From Anopheles merus (lineage: Eukaryota; Arthropoda; Insecta; Diptera; Culicidae), in contig NC_054082.1 of the NCBI RefSeq assembly GCF_017562075.2, positions 14,453,786-14,517,785 on the forward strand: a stretch of DNA of 64,000 bases, written 5' to 3'. Shown here piece after piece: positions 41,705 through 54,852 of this stretch (its first letter is position 1; each line of letters opens with the position of its first letter). The translations under genes and the position numbers were made by a program. Under the pieces are notes generated by a model. The model was not told the origin of the DNA and did no database searches. It was given only the letters and a program-made list of their open reading frames with translations.

Positions 41705-41867
41705 TGGCATGACAATGTTACTGTAATTGGATGGAATTTAGATTTTAATGATTTTATTTAATTTTATTCCTTTGGATAAGAATTCTGTGTCAAAAAGCTT
41801 GCACAATTCAATCAATTTCCTTCCCATAGCGTAAGCAACGTCAGCTCCATAATACTCTTCTCTCCAC

Positions 41868-41887
41868 AATGATTGCTAGCAATCATT
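41868..41887. repeat. Perfect 20-bp palindrome
   Basis: AATGATTGCTAGCAATCATT is identical to its reverse complement. TGATTG/CAATCA half-sites resemble homeodomain-type recognition, so a dimer binding site is possible, but this rests on the symmetry alone. Confidence 0.8.
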
Positions 41888-44800
41888 CCAGGTCAAAAGC
41901 TTTATTTGCTCCACTAACGAAACGGTCCGCTGGTACAACTTTACATTCCCGCTAAACGCGAGTGCAGCAGGTTTGGTGCACCCATCAAACGCTGTAAATC
42001 AACTCGTGCAGATGCCGTGCACTCAGCAAGCTTGTGGATGCAAATTAATTGCATTTTATTGCCAAGTTTGTTTTTGCTAGCATGTAGAAGGGTTGTTGCT
42101 GTGGAGTGATTCGAGTTGCATCGCACTGGAAAACTAATCAAACCGGTCAATACGAAGCAGTGCTCTGTTTCGCGTGCCATTGTTTTCGTGCACCGGTCGG
42201 GAAGTAACTCAATTAATGGGAAACCATTTCCGCACCAGCGAATTCTCTGTGTTGCTGCCCCACTGGCACCCGACACAGCAAACTTTCTCCAGCGCGGTAA
42301 GCTACAGTTTTCAAATGTACGGCTCCTGGTTTACCTGTGTGATCTCTGTGATTAAATTTTCAAACCAAAATGTTGTTCACAGTGCATCAAAAGCAGATGG
42401 AAAAGCATTAGCCCGGCTCATACGACCGAAAGAGATGGAAACGCTGAAACCCAGGTAGGGGGAGAGCTTTCTTTTGAACTACGAACCAGTACTTACGGCT
42501 GTGCCCTCAATCGCCGTCTTAATGGGTTCCTACAAACCGTACGCTCAACCATTTACAAAGCATGGAAAATGCAGACGAAATCGCTGCAAAACCTCCGAGC
42601 ACAAATTGACACAAATTAACTCCCAACCGGTCTCCTCTGTCCGCTTTGTTGTCCTTGGCGGTTTACAGGCAGCAATGCTGTACTGCCAACACGCCGCTTA
42701 CACGGCCAGGTGCTTACGGATGCTGCCGGCACCGAAGGGAAGATCGTCTTCCGTCCGCATCTTCGACCGGTCCGAATGCGGTACGACGTGTAATCCGCTT
42801 ACGAGTGCAGCCCCCGGGGAGTAAGCTACTTAAAACTGCATGTTTTGGTTTAATTTACATCACTGTACTCCACAGTCGGTACGTTGATCTGTTGCAGCGC
42901 GGTGGCGGTGGCGGCACCGGTGGAGACGGATTTGTCTAACGACCAGCTCCAGCGTCGGTAGGACCATCTTCAGAGAGTGAGCTAAAAATTGTTGAAAAGA
43001 CCTTTGTTGAAGCCATAACCCACACACACACACACACACAGACACATACACATTCATACATGTAAATCTCCGCTTCGGGGCACAGCCGGTAGAAAGATCA
43101 CCGAAAATCCAGCTTCGTCTCGGTTTTTCTCCCGGCGCTGGCGGAATGGTTCGTTGCGTACGAAGCGCTGCTGAAAGTGAATAAATATTCGCTCCCCCCT
43201 GGCTTCAGGCGTACATGAAGCCAGCGCATGGAAGCTGCTTTAGGGAAATGAGATTATAATTTATGCAAAAATCAACATGCTGCTACATGACTGCAAATGG
43301 GGAAAAAGAGAGAATGTGTGTCTTTTGCCGGCTACCATACTGGATGGATCGATTTTCCCTGCTGTCATTGAACTTTTGCACAAGAAATCATCGGTAAGTA
43401 GACAAATCCACCCGCCACCGTAACGATCATTAGGAAGCTGCTCGAAGCGGCGTACAGCGGCAACGGATCAACAGGTCAACAGGGCCGGGTGGGTGGGCAG
43501 CGTGTAAGCTAAAAGACCATCAAGCAGCATGTGGAATCAGAAAGCGAACCAAACCAAACTCGCTCGCTGCATGCACCATCGCTCTCTCCTTCGCTAACGT
43601 GTTGCGCCAACATTCCTTACCGTTCTGAAATTAATCTTCACCACACCGGAACGCGAGCGAAATGCATAATTTACACCCTCGTCTGGCCGCTCCCAAACCT
43701 TAAAGCGTAGCCTTTTCCCCGATTGCTGTAATGAACTCATTTCCGTGCCGGGCGCCATTAACCGATGCAACCCTTTTTTTCATTGCCTGGACGAGACGTA
43801 GCAAAGCAGCAGCAAAAAGAAGAAGCAGAAAAAGCAACTACGGCGAAGGTGGCGACCACAGTGGCCGATTATAATCAAGCACCGGCCACGTAATCGCGTT
43901 GACCTTTTGAGCACATGTTCTGTGTTTGCTCCTTTTTGTTCTGCGCCATGGAACAGCGCCACTGCAAAACGCTCGTTACAGGCACAACACAATCAACAAT
44001 CCTCATTCGACATCGTACCCATTTAGCACCATTAGCACGGTTTGTTCCACGTGTTCAGTGCTCCCTTCATGTTCCCCTTTGTGCTGGAATGTAAGTAGCA
44101 ATCGTGCAACAGCGAGAAAGAAAGAGAGAGAAAGAGAGACAGTGAGTTAGCCGGGATTTGTTGCAGCTTCCCCTTTCTCGTACGGCAACCGCAAAATCAG
44201 CATTTTGCATTCCCCGCCGCGGCAGGATGGCAATGGAGAAAAGGTGGGCAAGAAAAGCCGGTAAAAAACACGCACTTCCGCATCACGTGGGAGAAAGATC
44301 ATTGTCCTGTCGGCGCCTTTCCGTGCGGCAGCTGAGCAGGGCATGGGCACGGGCACAACAGCAGCCCGGTACCCAACGCCGGAAACCCAGCCCCGGAAGC
44401 TCTCCGGGCACCAAAAGTCCCTGCCGGGCACCTTTCCTGCCAGAAATTAGAGACACAATTTAAAATGCAAATAAAAGGAAATTACGTTTCTTATAGAAAA
44501 TTTCCGGCCACACCGCATTGTTCACAGCGGGGCTGCCCCAGAACAGGGAGGGGGGGGGGTTGGAAAGAAGGGGAAGGAAACTCCACAAAACAAGCAACCC
44601 ACAGCACTCAATTTTCGTTTCGTTCGGTTCGGCAGACCTGGAGTGACTGGTCGACAGTGTCAATTGAAGTCTCTTTTGTCGTGTACAATGGGCAACATTA
44701 CTTTCCGTTGAGCTTTCCTTCTTGCTCAACTTTAAAGTGAAACTCAATCTTTTATTATCTCGCTGCTTGCATTTGTTTAGAATATTTTAATATGATTTGC

Positions 44801-45959
44801 TGTGGCGGTAACACAATTTACCCTGCACAGTTTAATGAAACGGGCCACAAAACGGTTACACAAAACTAAGGAAAGAAAAAAACCTCCCCGCGAGCCACCG
44901 GAAAACACTTCCAGCATTCCTGGCAGCGCGAGAGCGCCGCACGGACGCTCTGGGTGGGAAAGAAGAAATGTGGCAGAATTTCGCCTGAAAGTTTCGCCGA
45001 ATAATTTCGTTACAATTTCGCTATTTTCCGCCGGTAGGGAAGGGCAACCGTGGAACTCGGACATTCGCCTTCGAAATGCCCCTTTCCTCCAAAGCCCCTC
45101 CTGGTGTTCCGTGTTTTGTCGTAAAAATGTGGGAAATATTTGCCGAAAGTTTGGTACTTTTGGATTGGAGCTACAACAAAAAAGGGCTTTTATGTGTGTT
45201 TGACCGCTGCTTCATGATCGTTTTTCATTTGTTCATCTGCTTGGCGGTTAAATAAGAAAAAACAACAAACAAACGGAACGGTACATTAAATGGGCCCAGG
45301 TTAGTTAGTCAACGACACCTTGGCAGCTGTATGGAGTCGCTTTGCTGAATGTTTTTGTTGCATAATTTAGCACTTAAAGCAAACTGTTTCCCTAAGCCAA
45401 TTTTGGTCCAGTGTTGGGGTGACAGTTTGCCCTCAACGATTCATTTTGCGGCGCGGAAGTGGCTGTTATCTGTGTCTATTGCCTTGAAACAAACGAACAT
45501 CGGAAATCATCGCTTCGCAGGCGGGTAGAAAACAGTGGGAAATCTACTTCCTTTTTGAATATGACAGAAACAGCATTTCACCGTTGTTGTACATTGTAAT
45601 GTTTATGCTTCTTTAGTTTTATTTAGATATTTAATCTTTTTAATAATTTAATCATTAATAATAATTCAATCATTTGCAACGGACACGGCATTCTTTCCGA
45701 TTTAAAAATCAAAAGCATTGAATGTATTAACAAAATTAAGAATATTACATTTGTTGACGTTTGTTATCTTTATGCTCTTAAACCAATGACACATAAAATT
45801 GTTTATTTTTCTCATCTTTATGGCTGTACTTTTTCACTACCCATGAATGAGAACAACATAAGTTAATTATTTATTATTTTTTTGGATCATTTAGCATACA
45901 AGCTGGCATCAGGACACTTTTTCGCCCTATTGTTTATTCGCTTTGATTCGGAACTGTAT

Positions 45960-45960
<1 letters not shown>

Positions 45961-46028
<68 letters not shown>
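45961..46028. repeat. (CT)n microsatellite, about 34 units
   Basis: 68 bp of perfect CT/GA dinucleotide at the edge of an AT-rich island. The minus-strand RERERE frame across it is an artefact. Confidence 0.97.
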
Positions 46029-46034
<6 letters not shown>

Positions 46035-47254
46035 TAATCTAGTTTTATTATGCTTCATCCACTTTTTATCCACCCATAAGCTCAAGCATTTCTTTTTCTG
46101 CTGAAAAACCAATTCTTTTATTGATTTCCAATAGCACCGCGAGTCCCGGTGGAGCAATAAAATGAAACAAAATGCATCGGCTCTCCAGTGCACCAGTTGT
46201 CACCGGTCCACAAGTGGGGCAGCGCGGTAAGAATGGGTTATTGATTCAAGGTAATGATAACAAATGTTCATCACATACATGAAAAGTGCAGTCCCACAGC
46301 ACGTACCCGTGTTGCAGCAAACACAAACATTTCCCAGTGACACATTGCCACAACACACTCACACAAACACACGCACACACACACACCGAACACATTCTCG
46401 TGGGACGCTTCACAGCTTGGTGGGCAGGTTTTATTCGTAGTGAATAAAAAATCTAATAAAAATAAAAACAAATTAAAATTTATTGATCGAAGCTCTCAGT
46501 CCACCACCACCAACGGTAACAATTACATGAGGCACCTGTTTCTATGTTCGTTTGTGTTTTCGTTTCGTTTTTTTCTTCTGATGCATAAACTGCATCGAAG
46601 CACACACACATACACGAAACGAAACACTGATTGCCGGTGGTGCGCATAGCGCAATGCAAACAATGTGCAGCACCACGGGCTGAACGTATGTACCGTCCGA
46701 AAAAGCGGCGCTTTATGCTTTTTGCAGCTAAAGCAAACATTCCAACCAGCACACGAAGTGGTGAAGCAGCACTTTGGGGTGTATTCGTGTTTTTTTTGTT
46801 TTGTCCCTTTATTCGCACAGCATTTTATTCGCTGACCGACGACAAATCATCAAAGTCATTATCAAGTCAAAACCATCAAAAGCCCGTTGCATGCAAGGGT
46901 GTGCATCGCCTGGACTCAGCGTCTCCCTGTCCCTTGCCATCATTATCACAGGGGCCCACTGCTACGGGGAGGGAGGGCCGGCAAGTGCAAACGGGAGTTA
47001 GAATGCACCTAAAACCTAGCTCGCACTCTAATGTGTCCTTTCTGCGCTGTAAAGTGCTTTATTATTTTACCACTTCAAACAAAGCGCTGGTGAGCCTGTC
47101 CGACGTGGTGCGCGTGTGTGTGTGTTTTTTTATGCGGTGCACTGTATTGTGAAACATAAATATTATCGTTCGGACGCTGTGGCCGCTAGCTTGGAGAAGT
47201 AGGAAAAAATAAAATAAAACACTGTACGATGCATCTGTTTGCACAACAGTAAAA

Positions 47255-47273
47255 CACCGTACGCGGTACGGTG
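47255..47273. repeat. Inverted repeat with 8-bp perfect arms
   Basis: CACCGTAC-GCG-GTACGGTG, with flanking ACAG and CTGT (47246 and 47274) that can extend the stem with a small bulge. Function is unknown. Confidence 0.7.
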
Positions 47274-48824
47274 CTGTATGTGTGTTATAGTGGTTACATT
47301 TTTATGTTGGGCTGTTCGATGCGTGCGCTTCGACGGGGGACGATCATTTTAGTTTATAACGTTTTTTTGAAAATCGTCCATACAGATTCGTAACATTGTT
47401 TTATTGCCTTTCTTGTGCTCCGCAAACCGAACGAACCGATCGATCTAGCCTGGCCATTTTCCGATGGGACAGATACGGAGCGACACCTGCCTCACGAAAG
47501 CCAGCCTCCCCATCACGAGCGCATTATCATAAAACGCAACGATAATGACATTGATGAAAACAACCATTTGGGAGGACAACACAACAGTTTGACTTCTGCG
47601 TAACGACCGTTGGCGTTGTGGGTAGCCTACCAGGGGTTTGGTTTTACGGTCGCACGGGACCGAGGTTTTGGTGTGGACCGGCACCACAAAGCACACACCC
47701 ACACTGGCCACGGTGACAGGGACAAGGTAGCCGCCACCTCACAACCGCCTCGCAAAAACCATACGCGATACGCAAATTAGTAACATACAGCATTGGGGGG
47801 TGGGGTGGGGGGAGGGGGTGGCAAAAGGTGCGGTGTCGAATTTTGCAGCGTCCGTGGGTACGTGCCTGATCGCACGCGCAAATCTGCCCACTCACACACA
47901 AAGCATACAAAATTATGCAAATCGGATAACATGAGGCTCTCCCTTGCTACGGGTGCCGTCCGTTACATTATCGCGTGCGACCGTGTGGTGTGATGAAAAA
48001 GCTCGCCCTACACCAGCTCCTGTCTGCATGAGAGCGCCTTCAAGGTCACTGCAATTACTCTGGATGGGTTTTGTAGGGATTTTGTTCACACAAGCACCTC
48101 TCACGGTTCTCCCCCCAGTACTGATTACGCACACGTCGATGCGGTGGCAGAGATGCTCAGTGCTGCTCACTTCACTTGAGGATGTTTGATTTTCTCTTTT
48201 TTTAAACCGCCCCTCGTACAATGGACAAAATAAAACGACGCTAGCAAAACACATCAAATCGAAAACTTGACGCTTTTACGAGGGACGGTGATGGTACGCG
48301 ATAAAATGTGCCTTTTTTGTTCTTGTTTTTTTTTTTGTTTTCCTTTGGCATTAATGTTTCATCAAAAGGAGAAAGCAAAACACGATAAGAAAGTCTATTT
48401 TCACCTGCCAGTTGCGATGTTGTGGTCGCCAAATACTTTACAGGCAGCGCCACGTTGACGTGGTCAATCGATTCGAACGGTTCACGTTGGCGGCGAGGCT
48501 TTTGGGTGATCAGAGAAGTGCGAAGCTCCAGCACAAAGTTTTCCGTTTTTGTTCTGTTTGCTACAAGAAAGAAAGACCCTCGCTCACGCAACGCTAACGA
48601 GCTGTTTATGCGGAAATATCGGAAAGTCGTTAGGCGGAAGCCGACCGGCGAGTGCGTGTGGAAGTGTAAAAATTGATTCGCCATCGTTTCACCTGTTTGG
48701 ATTTTACGAGCCCCAGGGCAGTTGATTTTTGCCCGCCAACTCAGCCCCGGGTTTACGAGCTGCGGTAGTTAAACAGCCGTAAACTGTCCTGTTTATTTCT
48801 CGCGTTCAACTAATTATAAACCGG

Positions 48825-48831
48825 TATAAAT
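48825..48831 (+). promoter_or_regulatory. Possible TATA core promoter without an assigned gene
   Basis: CCGGTATAAAT is followed at about 30-50 bp by AGTGTGGTTGTGCAG and CAAGCAGTGC, plausible initiator and leader sequence. Downstream, 49026-49393 is a stop-poor segment with several overlapping open frames. No single frame has a convincing ATG plus protein-like composition, so the transcript is hypothetical. Confidence 0.25.
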
Positions 48832-49536
48832 CAATATGATCGAGCAAAGTGAATGAGTGTGGTTGTGCAGTTTTCAAGCAGTGCTAGCGAACACGCATGC
48901 GAGTTGTACGGTTATCATTTAGGCAAAAGACATGCCTGCGACATTCTCCCGCTAACGGAGTGAGTCTGCACGATTGTCCCACACAAGCGGAGACTGTCAA
49001 AGCGTAACAACTACCCTAACACGTCATGCATCCTACCTTAGATCCGGCCATCTTGGCATTACCGTCCTCATCATTGGCAAGTGGGAGCAGCCATTCCGTG
49101 CAGACGACACAGCAGCGCTCATGTTTCACAAGCTTCAACCACGACAACTGCGCTCTGTACCGAAGGAGCCGAAAAGTGCCACGAAATTGGATGCCGCAGC
49201 CACGCAGCCAGTGCCGACACAGCTCCACACAAGTTCTGCCCACACCATGACTCCACTCCGCGCTTTGGAGTGCGAAGTGCTGTCAGACAGTTCCGCAGCG
49301 AGCGGAAACGTCGTACAGGAATCGGATGTCGTCGAATCAGGACACGCGCTCAAAACTAGCTCCGGTACTGTAGAATGGCTGATAAGCGTATAATTAGCAG
49401 CGGGAGGAAGATAACAGCCACTGGCAGATGGACATGCATGTGTTGATTGATTTGTACGTTGTTTAGTTTTTCTTCAAACTTTTAAACCACAAAAACTCCA
49501 ACAGAAGCTCCTTAAAATGTAGCAATTGTTATTAGC

Positions 49537-49627
49537 GTTGCATACACTGCAGGCGCTTCGTAGTGCAAATTGCATATTTTCAGGCATTTTGCTCAACATA
49601 CAAAATTTGCGCCTAAAACTATGCAAT
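49537..49627. other. Dispersed motif cluster: two direct and one inverted copy
   Basis: Three copies lie within 91 bp: GTTGCATACACTGCAGGCG (49537-49555, plus), ATTGCATATTTTCAGGCA (49569-49586, plus), and ATTGCATAGTTTTAGGCG on the minus strand (49610-49627). The outer two face each other. The segment is AT-rich and shows no coding frame. Confidence 0.6.
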
Positions 49628-52383
49628 TATCATCCTTAAAGGTTCCATTATAAAGAAATCCCGTGGTAGCATTTGATTCTCACTGCTCCCTGTCAATATC
49701 CTTTTCGCAGACAGACTCAATCAAGAAACAACACCTCCCGATGGGTGTGTCTTCCGCCACTGACACAACTTTGCCATTGCCAAAACCACAGCACATGCAC
49801 CCAATATGCATGTGCCACAATATCCCAATGCCACAGTGACGTGTGCAGTCTTCATACGGTTGCAACACCGACGACAGCGACGACCGGTTGCGACAGTCAT
49901 CTTCACTCACCACCATCAAATCAGTCCATTTGTCGATGTAAGGCGAATGTTTGTTTTGGCTTCCTTCCCGTGCGGCACACTACGGCTCATACTGGTCGGG
50001 CAGTGCAGTGGTACCATTGTTGCGCTGTACCATTCTACCCAGCTGCTACCCGGGCGCAACCGGGCTCACATTGTGAACCAAAAATGATTGCTGTCGGGCT
50101 GGTGTGGGACACACACACACACACACCCACACCCACACACGCTGGCGTCGAAATAAACTTCTCAATCTATTTCAATATTGTTGCAACGTGATGCACTTTG
50201 ACGCAAAAGGAAGCAGCGCAAGTTCGCCGTCTCCTGGCGCTTACGCTCCTACGGTCGTCGTTCTCCTTTTCTTCGTTTAGCACAGCGCCACAATCACAGC
50301 AACAGCGCAAGTATGCACAGCCAGTGGGAAGCGCTTTGAAAGGAAAGTTTGTTATCGGGTCGGCAAGTGTCGTGTATTTTCGATCTACTTCAAATCTGGT
50401 TCACTTGTAACGCTTGAGGGGGGAGAGTGCTCCGGGTGCAATAGATTTGCCACACATCGCCAGTCGCCAGTGTCGTTTGTGTGCACGAGATCGGGGAAAA
50501 GTTCATCAAATCGCTTCTCTTGTCGGCTACCCGTAATCGCAACGAAGGTGCGAGATACCAAGCCGTACCCGGAAGCATTTGCCGATGGTCGATAAAAGCA
50601 AATGCTTCAATCAACGCAAACAAAAAGGTTGAATTAAAAATGAATAAACCCTATTAAACCGGCTTTTTTTCTACTTATTTTATCAAAACATGCAGTCCAT
50701 TTGAAAGCCCGAGACGAGAAAACAATTAAATATGACACGCAGCTATGTAAATCTCGCCCACATTGCCCCGAAAGCAGAAGGTCGCACTCGAGGATATCCG
50801 TCCGTGACAGTGCGATAACAAGACAAAGGAGCGTCAAAGGCCGGTCGGTCGGTCAGCTTCCTTCCAAAAACCAAACAAAAAAAAAGCCACCAACCATCCT
50901 CACCGTACCGGAAGCCCCTGGAATCAAGAATCAGCGCGCGCGTTTGTTTTTCGGCCGATCCTGCCCTCGGGGGATGACCGGACGTGGGCGCCGGCTGGGC
51001 GTGACTCATGTTTGAAAAGGATATCGCTTGACCTTCGGTCGACATTGCGCACTTGCTGGCAAACGAGTGGCAAAGGAGGAACAGAAGGAAGGCGAGCGTT
51101 GGCCGCTGGGCTGTGAGCAAATATTGTCGAAGGACGTGAAGGAAATGTGCCATAAAAATTATAATGTGAATTCAATTTGTTAAGAGTTGCTCGGGCTCGT
51201 CACCGGTTTCTTTTTCGGGCGGCATGGACGGCGGCATGTGAGCTTGTGTTCATAATCGAAAGTAATAAAAAAAAGATAACGAAAATGAAGAAAACCCCGA
51301 ACGAACCAAATATTGGTCCTTTGTGTCAGCATGTATGAGTGATTTTGCATCACAATTGGTTGCTTTTTGAAGCCCGTTCAAACAAAAAAAGGCCATCAAA
51401 ACACTGCTTTCGCCTTTCTTACAGATGTAGCTGGGTTTCTCTATGCTTTAAATTTAACATGTTAAAATCGAAACTCTCTGCCAGGAGCGTAACGTCTCCG
51501 TAACACACTCATTTAAGGTAAAACAAATCAATCCCAATTGCGGTGTAAACTACACTTCAATCACAAACAATCATCACCAGTACCAGTACCTTTCCAGCGC
51601 CACGGGCTACATCATGTCATCAACTCCTCCTACGGACGAGGTGTCCAACATAGGGCTAAACAGTAGTGCAGCCATCGTGAGGCAAACGTTTTCCTCCCGT
51701 GATGCCATAACAAAACAGACCGAAAACAGGCGATAGCCGACGATCTATTTGCAAAGCGGCTTTCGCTTTTATGCACCGTGGCGCTTGCATGGCATGCACG
51801 TGCATCGCCCCAGCCATTTGTATGCACGTGAGTGTGTGTGTGCGAGAGACAGCGAGCTCGCAGAGGGACGATGATACATTGTTTTGAAATTTAAACGCTT
51901 GTTTAGTAGCCCATTTGGGAATTTACACCGAGTGATGAATGGTTTTTTTTTACGGGGAGGCCGCCCTGGCGCGGTCGTACCCGTGGTACGATGATTGATG
52001 GGCACCGGGGTCGAATCACACAGCGCGCCGTGCGCAAATCCTACTATCAGGATGTGGATTTTGGAGCGAACACCGCTTCTGGTCTGCTTCAAAGTTCAAA
52101 TCAACATTTCGGGATTAAAAAAAAGGAGCGCAGTGACTGTTTCATGCGTGCCCAATTACTCTGGTGTTACTAGGAAAGCGCGGGAAAGGCAGGCAATAGA
52201 TACGATCCTCTTTGCCGTCGTGTTGATGTGTTCATCTTTTTGTTGTGTAAATTCCACCATAAATTATCTCGTGCGTATTCCCAGAGCGGAACGGGAAACT
52301 AAGGCCCCGTATTGCGTTTACAAATCCTTAACTTACAAACCATCCATTTTGTGGTGCTCATTGTACACTTTGTGGAATATGTA

Positions 52384-52415
<32 letters not shown>

Positions 52416-53962
52416 CTAAACTTTTCCGAATGTAGTTTCCCACACAGTGCAAAGCGAAAGTTTACCGCACACACAAAACCGGCTGGTGGAAAGAAAAGTT
52501 TGTAAATACACTCTAGGAGCGAATCGAACGAGCATCGATTGGGCTGGTCCAAGCTACACGCTCAGGGACATGGTGGGAGAAAGCTAACGCCGACCAAACA
52601 AAAAAAAAAGGAATAAAAGTTGAAGAAGTGAGATTTTTCTTAATGGTTCGCCTAGTTTGCACCTACACCCGGGGTATACTTATCGGGCACTAAGAAGCAT
52701 CCGGACGAAACCGGTTAAAAGTTGCCCACAATGGTCACACAGTAGGGGTAGCAGAGGAATGGTTTTTATTTCGGATTTTGTTGTACAAATAAAAAAAAAA
52801 CTACTTTGCATGACGTACAGGAAGAAAATGCACACACAAAAACAACCTTCTGCTTTCTGGTTTTTAGCTTTTTTTTATTGGAACTTTTCTTCCCAAATTA
52901 AATTAAAATGTGTACGCAAACACTTTCCCCGTTGCGTCGCTGTCAGCCCATTGTGCAGCGATCCGCGTCCGAGCGCCGAGCCGAGGGGTAGAGCGTGAGT
53001 TTCGAGAGTAGTTTTCCGTTACCGAACAATGCCATCACAGCACCAGGCATGGAAAACTCTTCCAACCAACCAAACAAAACGCGCACTCACACAGAGTACC
53101 GGAGGAAAAAAACGGGGTATTTTCTATTGATTGGATTGTTTCACCATCAGCACCATTGGGGGCAGTAGCAGTGACACACTGTTGCACTTGTTTGCTTTCA
53201 ATTTCGGTTTAAAGCATGCCGCTTCCCCCACGTTCTGGCAGGTTGGTGGGCGACTTCTGCTACCGATTAAATTGTGTGGTAACATCCCGTGCGCGTGTGT
53301 GTGCTCTCTTACTCTCCCTCACCATGGCCAATGATCACTGTCGATCACACCGGACCGGGACCCGGGCGGTACTGTGGCGACAAACTTTTCCCATTTTCGG
53401 GCAAATCGAGTCAAAACAGTCAACTCAATCGTGCTATGCTGCTACCACCAACAAACCCCATCCAGGTGTCGTTCGGAAGGGTGGCCGGGGTGATTTGATG
53501 TTTAGAGTTTGATCCGGTAAACAAACGGATACGGTTCGGGAACCGAACCGAATCGCACCATTAACGGACGCGTCGGTCATTTTCCATTCGGGCGGGGGGA
53601 TGGGAGTGAAAATTAGTTTGTTTGTACTGTACAGCTGGGTACAAAGTTTCGCGTTCGATGGCGTTGCTTCGATCGCACTGCAAACAGAAGCGTAAACACA
53701 AGCCAACGCAGACAAACACACTGTTTAATTGTGTTTGGTGACGCCCTCTGTCCGGGCTGTCGTCTGTAGTGAGTGAAACTTTGTCCTTACTTCAGCTACG
53801 ATCTTTATAATCTGGTGTCTAGTTGTTTTTATAGCCAGTGAGTCGGTGAAACCGGCACATTTACAATTTTAGCTTGATTTGTTTAGATGCTAGGTGGCTT
53901 TTCTCTGCATTGTTTTCTTCATTGCACCGTATCCGCATTTCCATTAGCTGCAGTGTCGCTCG

Positions 53963-54181
53963 CTATGTCCTGGGAAACTTGCACCCGTGGGACGATGATG
54001 CGGCATGGCTTTGATCAGCTCCACAGCCGCCGGTGCTGCGATCGGGCGATCGAACCGCGGGCACACACACACCATCCACACGGCGATAGTTCGCTGGACA
54101 CTGTTCGACGACGCCATCAGCCCGTACGACGGCGACGGCTAACATCAGCACCATCAGCAACATCCTCCCCAGTGCCTTCAT
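53963..54181 (-). CDS. Candidate secreted cysteine-containing peptide (72 aa)
   Basis: From the ATG at 54181 the frame encodes 72 residues: a strong hydrophobic signal-like N-terminus (MKALGRMLLMVLMLAVAVV) with a small-residue cleavage region, then a mature part of about 50 residues with four cysteines spaced C-x10-C-x13-C-x13-C. The first loop, CPANYRRVDGVCV, resembles CPKGFNAQQGKCV of the peptide gene at 61860, with the same spacing of ten residues, so it may be a distant relative. Codon third positions are GC-rich. Against it, I see no TATA box, no splice acceptor just before the ATG and no close AATAAA, and the frame stays open upstream of the ATG without a better start. The C-terminal half (serine/histidine-rich) is not recognised. 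It could be an isolated real gene, an exon of something larger, or chance. Confidence 0.4.
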   Translation of the reverse strand: MKALGRMLLMVLMLAVAVVRADGVVEQCPANYRRVDGVCVPAVRSPDRSTGGCGADQSHAASSSHGCKFPRT

Positions 54182-54835
54182 TGCCGGGAGAGCGGTAACG
54201 GCGATGGAATTTGAAGCGAACCGAAAATGGGACCCGACTTTCGCCGTCAAACTTCTGAGCCAAACTGCCCAAAGGAAAGGGCGCATCGTGCACTGAAGAA
54301 GCTGCACATCGCCACCGTACCGGGAAGCAAATTGAACTTGATGCAATTGGAAAGTTCACAATTCAGACACAACAGCAGTGTATGGTGGCCGTATTCAACC
54401 GCTCCGAACGATGCTGCAGCCCATTCAATACGCAGCGCTCTGCGTTTAACTCGTTAGATTAGATCAACGGGATGGAACTTCGAGGTGGAACGCTCCAACA
54501 CCAAGCGCCCGACCCCATTGTGCTCGGTCGCCGATGCCGACGAGCTGTGGCACAAACTACCACCATAACGCTGCCAATTTAAACTTACATAATTAGTATA
54601 AAATGAACAACCATACCGAAATGATACAGCAGGTTGTGGGTTCGGGAGCGAGGTTTTTGTCATTCAGTTAAGCTCGTACACAGTGTCAGCTCCTGCTCCG
54701 AACGAAACAAAGTTTGGCCCAATCCCTGCCAGCTCTTCAGTGGGGTTTTTTGTTTTTTTTTTTTTTCGTTGTTGTTTCAACACATCCGAGAGGAAAGGGG
54801 CACCCGCATCCACTTGCACACGCCGTTTATCTTCA

Positions 54836-54852
54836 CTAACTAACTAACTAAC
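54836..54852. repeat. (CTAA)n tract
   Basis: About four tandem CTAA units in non-coding DNA. Confidence 0.85.

Larger units (their letters stand above)
37861..53962. other. Non-coding DNA, no gene confidently recognised
   Basis: Contains AT-rich islands at 38.6-38.9, 40.3-40.7, 41.5-41.8, 45.6-45.95 and 49.45-49.65 kb, most copies of the dispersed 18-bp motif, the (CT)34 repeat and several palindromes. Frames at 39710-40312 and 49673-50191 lack domain-like composition. 49026-49393 is open in many frames but not assignable. Confidence 0.5.

Noticed and set aside
45927..46193. Minus-strand frame with RERERE run
   Set aside because: Translation of the (CT)n microsatellite.
49673..50191. 172-codon plus-strand frame rich in Cys, His and Thr
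   Set aside because: No regular cysteine pattern, ends in a CA repeat, and overlapping minus frames are also open. A chance frame is more likely.
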